DNA from: Gardnerella vaginalis
GTDB lineage: Bacteria; Actinomycetota; Actinomycetes; Actinomycetales; Bifidobacteriaceae
Assembly (NCBI GenBank): GCA_946997215.1
Contig: CAMPUL010000021.1
Location: 1 to 28,715 of the forward strand
DNA: 28,715 nt
Reading direction: 5' to 3'
The position numbers and the translations under genes are program-made. Below, piece by piece: positions 15,475 through 22,468 of this stretch (positions within the stretch are counted from its first letter, which is position 1; the number at the start of each line of letters is the position of its first letter). The notes below the pieces were generated by a model. That model worked only from the letters and a program-made list of their open reading frames with translations, was not told the DNA's origin and did not search any database.

Positions 15475-15568
15475 TTTGTTTACGTTTTGGGTCAAATGGG
15501 GAACAAATGCAGGAACACATGCCTGTGTTTGTTTACGTTTTTGGTGTTTTGGTAAACAAATGCAGGAA
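15474..15568 (+). repeat. Imperfect 42-bp direct repeat upstream of the GH13 gene
   Basis: Two related 42-bp units, 15474-15515 and 15527-15568, share GTTTGTTTACGTTTT at one end and ACAAATGCAGGAA at the other, with a 53-bp period. The second unit also contains a 9-bp perfect inverted repeat, TTTGTTTAC (15528-15536) and GTAAACAAA (15552-15560). It may be a pair of regulator sites or a duplicated hairpin. Confidence 0.7.
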
Positions 15569-15728
15569 AGTGAATAGTAAAATAAGATTAGACAAGATAA
15601 GTCAAGTCAAAATAAAAGAGATAAAAAGAGATAAGATAAGTCAAAATAAAAGACGAAAGTCAAGTCAAAAAAGACAAGTCAAGCCAAAAATTAATACACG
15701 CCAACAAAACCAACAAAACGGGGGGAAT
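15569..15728 (+). other. A-rich low-complexity leader of the GH13 gene
   Basis: The stretch is made of degenerate AGATAAGTCAA and AAAATAAAAGA units with very little G/T structure. It can be read as an N-terminal extension from ATG 15507, but the composition is Lys/Gln/Arg-rich and unlike the family, so I treat it as untranslated. The GH13 SD (GGGGGG) lies at its end. I found no convincing promoter box. Confidence 0.55.
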
Positions 15729-17426
15729 ATGCAAAACGAACATGCGCAATGGCTGCGCGACGCCGTATTCTACGAAATCTACCCACAAAGCTTCTACGAT
15801 TCAAACGGCGACGGAATCGGCGATATTCCAGGCATAATCGAAAAACTCGACTACGTAAAATCGCTTGGTTGCAACGCGATTTGGCTAAATCCTTGCTACG
15901 ATTCGCCATTTAAGGATGCAGGCTACGACGTGCGCGACTACAAAAAAGTGGCAGCGCGCTACGGCACAAACGAGGATTTGCAGCGTCTTTTTAGCGAAGC
16001 GCATAATCGCGGAATGCACATTTTGCTAGACCTTGTTCCAGGTCACACAAGCGAAGAGCACGAGTGGTTTAAGCAAAGCTCGCGCGCGCAAGAAAACGAG
16101 TTTAGCAAGCGATACATATGGACAGACAGCGCGTTTAGCGGCTATTCCATGCCGTTTATTGGCGGTGAAAGTGAGCGAGATGCAACGTATATTCTTAACT
16201 TCTTCAAATGCCAGCCAGCGCTAAATTACGGCTTTGCGCAAAGGGATCGCGCGTGGCAATCCGCGCCAAATTCCGCGGAGGCGGCTCAAACGCGCGCTGC
16301 AATGGTTGATGTTATGCGATTTTGGCTTTCGCTTGGAGCAGACGGATTCCGCGTAGATATGGCGGATTCGCTTGTAAAAAACGACGACAACAATGGACCT
16401 GGAAGTCTTGGCAAAGACAATACGATTCGCGCATGGCAGGAAATGCTGGGCGCTGTAAAAGAAGAGTATCCGCAGGCTGCTTTTGTTTCCGAATGGGGTA
16501 GGCCACGTCAGGCTCTTGCTGCCGGATTCGACATGGACTTCTATTTGAATTGGCGCTGGGATGGAAATCCTAATGGATACGCACGTTTAGCTCGTGATGT
16601 TGATAACGCTTTAGATAGCAATCCTGAGCATGATCACAGCTACTTTAATGCGCGCGGCGGCGGCAGTATTTGCCCATTCTTAGACGATTATTGCCCACAA
16701 TATGAGGCCACTTGCAACGAGGGCTACTTTAGCTTTATAACGTGCAATCACGATACTCCGCGCCTGGCTCCGCGATTAAGCGAGCGCGAAAGGCGGATTG
16801 CGTTTGGCATGATTCTTACAATGCCAGGCGTGCCATTTGTGTATTACGGCGACGAAATCGGCATGAAATACCGCGATATTCCTACAAAAGAGGGCGGTTA
16901 TGCGCGCACGGGTACGCGTACACCAATGCAGTGGGATGATTCTAAGAATTTTGGATTCTCTGCGGCCGCAAAGTCGAAGTTGTACCTGCCTGTTGAGGTG
17001 CGCGCGGATGGAAGGACTTGCGCAAATTCGCGCAAGCAGGCCGTACAAAGTGGCGAAATTCCAACGGTTTTGGGGCAGGAGCAGGATGGCGATTCGCTGC
17101 TTAACTGGGTGCGCGCGCTGATTGCTTTGCGTCACGAGTGCGCGGCATTGCACGCGGATGCCACTTGGCGAGTGTTGCACGCGCCTGTGGATGGTCGCAG
17201 TTTTGCGTACGAGCGGTGCGCGGTTGAGTCGGATGGTGAATGCTCTACAAATCGATGCGTTGTGGTTATGAATCCTGGATTAAACGAGGAGACGATTTCG
17301 CTTAGTGCGCTTGCAGGGCTTACAACAGAGGCGATTTTGCAGCCGCGGATTTCGGTTGGAGCGGTTGCTTGCGATTCTTCCGCGCTTAAACTCGGCGCGC
17401 AGTCCTTTGCGGCGTTTGTTTTATAA
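15729..17426 (+). CDS. GH13 alpha-glucosidase-like / alpha-amylase family enzyme
   Basis: Cytoplasmic GH13 glycosidase of 565 residues, probably acting on short alpha-glucosides. I chose ATG 15729 because GGGGGG precedes it and the GH13 fold begins at once (WLRDAVFYEIYPQSFYDSNG). Catalytic residues: nucleophile Asp210 in GFRVDMAD, acid/base Glu255 in FVSEWG, third carboxylate Asp342 in TCNHDTPR. Region I reads DLVPGHTS, with Gly in place of the usual Asn of NH, an uncommon variant. The late motif RTGTRTPMQWD is shared with oligo-1,6-glucosidase and trehalose-type enzymes. No signal peptide. Exact substrate (maltose, isomaltose, trehalose-type) cannot be read from sequence. A triple palindrome array starts 19 bases after the stop. 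It lies in the segment flanked by structured repeats A and B, with a GH31 gene. Confidence 0.9.
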   Translation: MQNEHAQWLRDAVFYEIYPQSFYDSNGDGIGDIPGIIEKLDYVKSLGCNAIWLNPCYDSPFKDAGYDVRDYKKVAARYGTNEDLQRLFSEAHNRGMHILLDLVPGHTSEEHEWFKQSSRAQENEFSKRYIWTDSAFSGYSMPFIGGESERDATYILNFFKCQPALNYGFAQRDRAWQSAPNSAEAAQTRAAMVDVMRFWLSLGADGFRVDMADSLVKNDDNNGPGSLGKDNTIRAWQEMLGAVKEEYPQAAFVSEWGRPRQALAAGFDMDFYLNWRWDGNPNGYARLARDVDNALDSNPEHDHSYFNARGGGSICPFLDDYCPQYEATCNEGYFSFITCNHDTPRLAPRLSERERRIAFGMILTMPGVPFVYYGDEIGMKYRDIPTKEGGYARTGTRTPMQWDDSKNFGFSAAAKSKLYLPVEVRADGRTCANSRKQAVQSGEIPTVLGQEQDGDSLLNWVRALIALRHECAALHADATWRVLHAPVDGRSFAYERCAVESDGECSTNRCVVVMNPGLNEETISLSALAGLTTEAILQPRISVGAVACDSSALKLGAQSFAAFVL

Positions 17427-17445
17427 TGAGCTTTTCCACAAATTC

Positions 17446-17583
17446 GTTACATTTGTCTCGCACATGAGACATTTGTAACGTTTTTTGGGTCGGATTTGTT
17501 ATATTTGTCTCGGCTGTGAGACATTTGTAACGTTTTTCGACTGATTTTCGTTATATTTGTTTCGGCGGCGAGGCATTTGTAAC
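17446..17583 (+). repeat. Array 1: three 34-bp palindromes at 52-bp period
   Basis: Units start at 17446, 17498 and 17550. Each is 34 bp: a 14-base arm (GTTAYATTTGTCTC-like), a 6-base loop and a 14-base arm (GAGACATTTGTAAC-like). The 18-bp spacers begin with G plus five or six T. The first two units have clear GTCTC/GAGAC and GTTA/TAAC pairing; the third has changed to GTTTC/GAGGC. With the T-runs, each unit resembles a terminator, giving a triple terminator after the GH13 gene. An equivalent array follows the GH31 gene. Confidence 0.88.
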
Positions 17584-17712
17584 GTTTTGGTACAAATGCA
17601 CTACAGAGATAATGCAGAGATTTAAGGCGGAGTTTGATACAATTGCAATGATTATGCAATGATGGCAAAGCTATACGCACTTAACGCCACGCGTGCGAGC
17701 AAGAGGTGAATT

Positions 17713-18486
17713 ATGGACGCGCTAAAACTCAAAATCCGCGCAGACAAGAACATAAAAATGGGGATTACTCTCAAAAAGTTCAAGCTGCTCGGCGCTGTAA
17801 TGATGATGCTCAGCGCGTTCGGCACAACCGTGATTCCGCACCTTTTTGGCGGCCTTTCCAGCACTAATATGTGGAGCCTCACCGCTGCCGTAGTGTGCGA
17901 AGTTGTAAGCTGGTCGGCCCTGCCATGGTATGCGTGGCTGCTCGTTCGCGGATATCAAAACACGCATAACCTCAACCTTTACACGCTTCGTCTGCTTGTG
18001 CTGGCTCTTATTTGCGAGGTTCCGTACGACTTTACAACCTTTGGCTGCGCTTTCGATATGCGCTCGCAAAACCCAGTGTTTGGGCTTGTTATTGCGCTGT
18101 TTGTGCTTTCGGGAATCGACATGGTTCGCGCGCGTTTTAAGGGCGCGCAAAAAGTGGCGTCAATCGCAGTGATCCTGATTGCAGGAATATTGTGGAATCT
18201 TTTCGGAAGAGTCGGCTTTAGGCAGAATATTTTTTGGGGCGGAGCTTTACTTTTAGGATTTGTTTTGATTTTTAGGTTCTTAGAAAACCACGAGATTCGC
18301 ATGGAGCTGATTGCTGGCGCTTTCGGCGCAATGTCGCTTTTGGCGCCTGGCGTTGGCGTGGCTGTGCTGCATTACCGCAGTCCGTATGGCGACGGCCCTA
18401 AGCAAACTAAGCAATTCCGCTGGCTTATGTATGCGTGGTATCCGCTTATGCTTGTAATCGCAAGCGTGTTCACGATTCTGCTTTAG
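17713..18486 (+). CDS. TraX-family integral membrane protein
   Basis: Membrane protein of 257 residues with about seven or eight hydrophobic segments. The layout fits the TraX family (named for the F-plasmid pilin acetyltransferase): a first helix LLGAVMMMLSAFGTTVIPHLF, then SALPWYAWLLVRGYQNTHNLNLYTLRLLVLALICEVPYDF, where the pattern Pxx(A/P)xLLxxGxxxTxNxxxYxxRLxxxAxxxExP(Y/F)D is diagnostic, then SQNPVFGLVIALF. The ATG has AGAGGTG upstream. In Gram-positives these chromosomal TraX-like proteins are not linked to conjugation, and their role, possibly acyl transfer at the membrane, is not established. It sits between two glucosidase genes, each followed by a palindrome array, so it is probably transcribed on its own. 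Confidence 0.83.
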   Translation: MDALKLKIRADKNIKMGITLKKFKLLGAVMMMLSAFGTTVIPHLFGGLSSTNMWSLTAAVVCEVVSWSALPWYAWLLVRGYQNTHNLNLYTLRLLVLALICEVPYDFTTFGCAFDMRSQNPVFGLVIALFVLSGIDMVRARFKGAQKVASIAVILIAGILWNLFGRVGFRQNIFWGGALLLGFVLIFRFLENHEIRMELIAGAFGAMSLLAPGVGVAVLHYRSPYGDGPKQTKQFRWLMYAWYPLMLVIASVFTILL

Positions 18487-18624
18487 GAGCTATCTTAAGC
18501 CTTTGGCTTTAAGTCTTTAGTTTTTAGTCCCTATATATATGTTTTAATTTTTATTTAGTCTTTAGAAGAGTGGCGTAATTTTTACGGCGCGGTTGCTGGC
18601 GATTTTTCCGCGGCGCGTATCGTT

Positions 18625-18652
18625 TTGTAAATGCAAACGTTTGCTGTATCAT
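18625..18652 (+). promoter_or_regulatory. GH31 gene promoter with internal LacI-type operator
   Basis: TTGTAA (18625-18630) and TATCAT (18647-18652) are 16 bp apart. The perfect 12-bp palindrome GCAAACGTTTGC (18633-18644) lies wholly inside the spacer, the classical position for repression by a LacI/GalR protein. The predicted leader is about 95 nt. Confidence 0.75.
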
Positions 18653-18682
18653 TTTGGAAGATGCAACGCAGCAACATAATTA

Positions 18683-18722
18683 ATGCAGCACAAGCAAAAG
18701 CAATGCAGCACAAGCAAAAGCA
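18683..18722 (+). repeat. 20-bp tandem duplication in the GH31 leader
   Basis: ATGCAGCACAAGCAAAAGCA is present twice in direct succession. Each copy contains an ATG, which lengthens the open frame upstream, but neither has an SD. It is part of an A-rich, poorly structured leader like that of the GH13 gene. Confidence 0.85.
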
Positions 18723-18754
18723 AAAAGCAAAGAAACAAAGCAAAGAGGCGTAAA

Positions 18755-21562
18755 ATGACTTTGAATCCGCAAGAATCGCAAAATATTCAAGACGCGCAAA
18801 ATATTCAAGACGCGCACATTTTTTACGATTATGCTAAAAATCCGCTAGCTAAGGCAAAAGAATCGCAGGTTATAAGCGGCAAAAATTGGCGAATTACGTT
18901 AATCACGGATTCGCTTGTGCGCCTTGAGTGGAGCGAAAATGGCGGATTTGTAGACGCGCCTACGCAAACAGTTGTAAGGCGAAACTTTGAGGGCAACGCG
19001 CAGTTTGCCGCGGAAAAATCGCCAGCAACCGAAGATGAAGCATCGCGCGCTGTTAATCCAAAATCTGTTAATCCAAAATATAGTGTAAAAAACTTGGAAA
19101 ATGGCTGGATAGAAGTCGAAACCGAAAAACTGCTGATCACGTACAACCAGCAGCCGTTTAGCAAAGAGGGCTTGAGCATTGTTGTGCGCGGAGTGCCAGG
19201 CTCGCAATTCAACACGTGGCATTACGGCGACGAATGCCACGGCAATCTGCTTGGCACGGCGCGAACGGTGGACGAGGCGGATGGGGCCGTAAAGCTTGGA
19301 ACGGGCGTAATATCTCGCGACGGGTGGGCCGTGTTAGACGATTCGCGCTCGGCACAAATCGCGTATGCGGCTGCTGTTGATGGAAAAGAAAACCCATACG
19401 GGGCATGGGTGGAGCCGCGCGCAAAGGCGAATGGCAGTGTGTCAGGAGAAAATTCTAAAGACCTATACTTCTTTGGATATGGTCACAACTATATAGGCGC
19501 AATTCGCGACTTTTACAAGCTTACGGGCGCGCAGCCGCTTCTTCCGCGATTCGCGCTAAGTAACTGGTGGAGCAGGTACTACAGGTATAGCCAAGACGAA
19601 TATTTGCAGCTGATGAGCCGATTTAAGAGCGAAGGAATACCGTTCTCTACGGCAGTAATCGACATGGATTGGCACGTGACGGATGTGGACCCAAAGTATG
19701 GTTCGGGATGGACGGGCTACACGTGGAACCGCGATTTATTCCCAAATCACCGCGCGTTTTTGCGCAGCCTTGCCAGCGAAGGGCTTTCTGCAACGCTTAA
19801 TTTGCACCCGAGAGACGGCGTGCGCGCGTTTGAAGAAGACTATGCGCAAGTTGTGCGCGATATGGGGATTGACCCACAAAGCGGCAAGGCAGTTGAGTTT
19901 GACCTTACAAACCCACGCTTTTTGAATGCGTACCTAAACTTGCATCGGCGCATGGAGGGCGAGGGCGTTAGATTTTGGTGGATTGACTGGCAGCAGGGCG
20001 GAGTTACAAAGCAGGCTGGGCTGGATCCGCTTTGGATGCTTAACCACGTGCATTACCAGGATTCGGGGCGCGGCGGTGCGTGGCCGCTTACGTTCTCGCG
20101 CTACGCTGGGCCTGGTTCGCACCGCTACCCAGTGGGATTCTCGGGAGATAGCGTAACAACGTGGGATTCGCTGGCTTTCCAAACCTACTTTACGGCCACA
20201 GCTTCCAACATTGGATACGGTTGGTGGAGTCACGATATTGGCGGTCACATGCTTGGCGTGCGATGCGATGAGTTGGAGGCGCGCTGGTACGCTTTCGGCG
20301 CGTTTAGCCCGATTAATCGCCTTCACTCCAGCTGCTCGCCGTTTGCTGGCAAAGAGCCGTGGAATTTCCCAGCCGAGACGCGCAATGCGATGGTTAAAAT
20401 GCTGCGACTTCGCGCGCAATTGCTGCCTTATTTATATACGATGAATTATCGCGCGGCGGTTGATGGCAGACCAATCGTAGAGCCAATGTATTGGCAATCG
20501 CCAGAAACGCTTGCAGCATACGAGATGCCGAACGAGTACCGTTTTGGCAGCCAGCTTGTTGTTGCGCCAATCGTTAGTAAGGGGTGCGCGCAAGTTGAGC
20601 GCGGATGCACTGCCGTTTGGCTTCCAGAAGGCGATTGGTACGATTTCTTTGATGGAAGGCGCTACGTTTCGCGCGGCGGTGCGGGGCGCAGGTTTGAGGT
20701 TTGGCGAGGAATCGACCGCGTGCCAGCGTTTGCGCGCGCTGGGGCTATTATTCCAATGCAAGTTTTGCCAAGCGAAGCGTCTTGCGCAAGTAGCGATCAG
20801 GCGGCGGCTGCGGTTAATAGCGTTGAAAATCCGCGAGATTTGCGCGTTCTTGCATTCCCAGGTGCGAACGGCGAGTTTGTTATGCGCGAAGATAACGGCA
20901 GATTTGAAGACGCGTGCGCTGGGAAAACTGCCGATACTCGCATGGAGTTGATTTGGCGCGACTCCTGCGACGGTGATGGCAATGCGTCTACACAATTTGT
21001 GATCAATGCCGCAACGGGTTGCAGTAGTGCTGTTGATTCGCTGCCTTCTAAGCGCGATTGGAGCGTGGTGTTTAGAGGCGTTGCTTGCCCTGACTTTGGC
21101 AAAATCCGCGTTTTTGTTGGGCAAAATCAGTTTGAATCTAAGGCTGTAGAAGTTTCATATGAAGGCGAAGAATCTACGCTAAGTCTTACTGTTTCTGTGC
21201 ACAATGTGCCTGTTTGCGATTGTGTACGAGTGATTGTGGATGGCGGACTGTGCATTGCGCAAGACCCTAAGGTTGGCGATTGCTACAGGCTGCTACTTAA
21301 AGCGCAAATGCCGTACCGCGGCAAGGAGATTGCTTTTGATGCGATTCGCCAGGCTGGCGGTAGCGCGAGTGCTATAAGCGAGCTTTGCGCGCTTGAGTAC
21401 ATTAGCGAGAGCGATTTTGAGCGCCATCAGCAAAGCGTTGACTTGACTAACGCGCATGCGCCGCAGCATCCTGAGGTTGCTAAGTGGGCACAATGGAAGT
21501 GCACGTTGCCTGACTCGGTTAAGCGCGCACTTGAGGAGATTTTACTTCGCAGCGCGCTTTGA
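18755..21562 (+). CDS. GH31 alpha-glucosidase
   Basis: Family 31 glycoside hydrolase of 935 residues, without a signal peptide, probably releasing glucose from the non-reducing end of maltodextrins. I chose ATG 18755 because AAAGAGG lies just upstream, whereas the earlier ATG at 18683 has no SD and is in a repeat. Order: N-terminal beta-sandwich (galactose-mutarotase-like) to about residue 260; barrel from PRFALSNWWSRYYRYS; nucleophile Asp411 in FWWIDWQQGG; acid/base Asp465 in GFSGDS; WWSHDIGGH; then the proximal and distal beta domains (LPEGDWYDFFDG). The WIDWQQG form is shared by a GH31 subset whose members include alpha-glucosidases and related enzymes, so alpha-xylosidase or transglucosylase activity is not excluded. 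The gene has its own operator-containing promoter and is followed by a triple palindrome array. Confidence 0.92.
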   Translation: MTLNPQESQNIQDAQNIQDAHIFYDYAKNPLAKAKESQVISGKNWRITLITDSLVRLEWSENGGFVDAPTQTVVRRNFEGNAQFAAEKSPATEDEASRAVNPKSVNPKYSVKNLENGWIEVETEKLLITYNQQPFSKEGLSIVVRGVPGSQFNTWHYGDECHGNLLGTARTVDEADGAVKLGTGVISRDGWAVLDDSRSAQIAYAAAVDGKENPYGAWVEPRAKANGSVSGENSKDLYFFGYGHNYIGAIRDFYKLTGAQPLLPRFALSNWWSRYYRYSQDEYLQLMSRFKSEGIPFSTAVIDMDWHVTDVDPKYGSGWTGYTWNRDLFPNHRAFLRSLASEGLSATLNLHPRDGVRAFEEDYAQVVRDMGIDPQSGKAVEFDLTNPRFLNAYLNLHRRMEGEGVRFWWIDWQQGGVTKQAGLDPLWMLNHVHYQDSGRGGAWPLTFSRYAGPGSHRYPVGFSGDSVTTWDSLAFQTYFTATASNIGYGWWSHDIGGHMLGVRCDELEARWYAFGAFSPINRLHSSCSPFAGKEPWNFPAETRNAMVKMLRLRAQLLPYLYTMNYRAAVDGRPIVEPMYWQSPETLAAYEMPNEYRFGSQLVVAPIVSKGCAQVERGCTAVWLPEGDWYDFFDGRRYVSRGGAGRRFEVWRGIDRVPAFARAGAIIPMQVLPSEASCASSDQAAAAVNSVENPRDLRVLAFPGANGEFVMREDNGRFEDACAGKTADTRMELIWRDSCDGDGNASTQFVINAATGCSSAVDSLPSKRDWSVVFRGVACPDFGKIRVFVGQNQFESKAVEVSYEGEESTLSLTVSVHNVPVCDCVRVIVDGGLCIAQDPKVGDCYRLLLKAQMPYRGKEIAFDAIRQAGGSASAISELCALEYISESDFERHQQSVDLTNAHAPQHPEVAKWAQWKCTLPDSVKRALEEILLRSAL

Positions 21563-21582
21563 CAGAGCTTTGACCAAGATTT

Positions 21583-21720
21583 GTTACAAATGTCTCACGA
21601 GCGAGACGTTTGTAACGATTTTTGACTGATTTTCGTTATATTTGCATCATTGATGAGACATTTGTAACGTTTTTTGGCTTAATTTCGTTATATTTGTCTC
21701 GTTCATGATGCAAATATAAC
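21583..21720 (+). repeat. Array 2: three 34-bp palindromes at 52-bp period
   Basis: Units start at 21583, 21635 and 21687, again exactly 52 bp apart, beginning 20 bases after the GH31 stop. The first unit is nearly perfect (GTTACAAATGTCTC pairs with GAGACGTTTGTAAC, one G-U) and is followed by GATTTTTG, so it should terminate transcription. The left arm of the second unit (GTTATATTTGCATC) is the exact complement of the right arm of the third (GATGCAAATATAAC), giving a longer hairpin across two units. Confidence 0.88.
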
Positions 21721-21800
21721 GCGAGCGATATTCCATATTTGGTGTTGCGCGCCTTCCTATTTGGTGTGTAGGAGGGCTGGGTGTTTCTACGTTCGCGCGG

Positions 21801-22099
21801 ATTAGCCGCGCTATGTCGCTCGCGCAGATTAGCTGCGCTCACGTCTTCGCAGCGCAGAAGCAATGCTTCTGCCTTGAGCTGCTCAGCGCGCAAAATTGCC
21901 TTCGCGCGCTACGCTTCAAGCGCTCCAGCAGGTTGGCGCGCGCAGCTATTAGTAGCCGCTCGGCTGATTTGGCATGTAAAGTCCACTGGACTTTACATTT
22001 GAGCCAAATCACGCTTTGAAGGAGCTTGAAACGCGCTATGCAATTTCAAGCTCAGTCAAAGCGCCTCTCGCGCTACGCTCTAAGTGAAAAGGTAGGTCG
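21801..22099 (-). repeat. Structured repeat, copy B (inverted relative to A)
   Basis: The core 21945-22099 is 154/155 identical to the reverse complement of 15238-15392. The outer block 21813-21839 corresponds to 15403-15429, but about 95 bp of extra sequence separates it from the core here. That extra sequence holds further hairpins, including GCAGAAGCA/TGCTTCTGC. Two neighbouring hairpins, GCGCGG/CCGCGC and GCGCAG/CTGCGC, keep pairing by paired changes. No gene is supported in 21563-22468. Confidence 0.9.
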
Positions 22100-22241
22100 T
22101 CGCGCCACAAAGGGTCTAAAAATGTGATTTGTATCATATACAAATGTTTAGATGAGTAAGCTAAAAACGGTGTTTGGCGTGTTGAAATCGCAAGCGTTTT
22201 CTAAAAAAATATTTCGCAAAAACCCTTAAAATAAAAGGCCT

Positions 22242-22254
22242 GGGGGGGGGGGGG
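22242..22254 (+). repeat. G13 homopolymer upstream of the giant surface gene
   Basis: Thirteen consecutive G residues lie 38 bp upstream of the -35 box of the surface gene. Tracts of this length mutate by slipped-strand mispairing, and promoter-proximal poly-G or poly-C tracts control phase variation of surface proteins in other bacteria. The length may vary in the population and is prone to sequencing error. Confidence 0.8.
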
Positions 22255-22292
22255 TACCTCTCCCTGAAAGCTATAAACATTTGTTAGTTGTC

Positions 22293-22320
22293 TTCAAAAT
22301 TTTTTCTAAAATGTTATAAT
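22293..22320 (+). promoter_or_regulatory. Promoter of the giant surface protein gene
   Basis: A perfect TATAAT (22315-22320) is preceded by TG at 22312-22313, forming an extended -10, and by TTCAAA (22293-22298) as -35 with a 16-bp spacer. This predicts a leader of about 140 nt before the ATG at 22469. Confidence 0.7.
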
Positions 22321-22468
22321 GATTTATCAAAGGGTGATTACATCATTATAGATGTACGCTATAAGACTTTGTAAAACTATTGTCAAAAACTATAAGGCTT
22401 TGAGAGCTAAGGTTGGCGCGCAAAGCGATATCAAATAAATCGAATTAAACTCACGGAAAGAGGAGAAC

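Noticed and set aside
15507..15728. N-terminal extension of the GH13 enzyme from ATG 15507
   Set aside because: The extra 74 residues are Lys/Gln/Arg-rich low complexity from degenerate DNA repeats. A strong SD and the conserved GH13 N-terminus support ATG 15729.
17446..17583. CRISPR array
   Set aside because: The regular 34+18 bp spacing looks CRISPR-like, but the spacers are similar to one another and T-rich, there are only three units, and no cas genes are present.
17713..18486. Evidence of a conjugative element from the TraX-like gene
   Set aside because: No relaxase, coupling protein or other tra genes are near. Chromosomal TraX-family proteins are common in Gram-positives.
15232..22099. 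Composite transposon
   Set aside because: The inverted repeats contain no transposase gene and I could not identify target-site duplications. Only a non-autonomous or recombinational role can be proposed.
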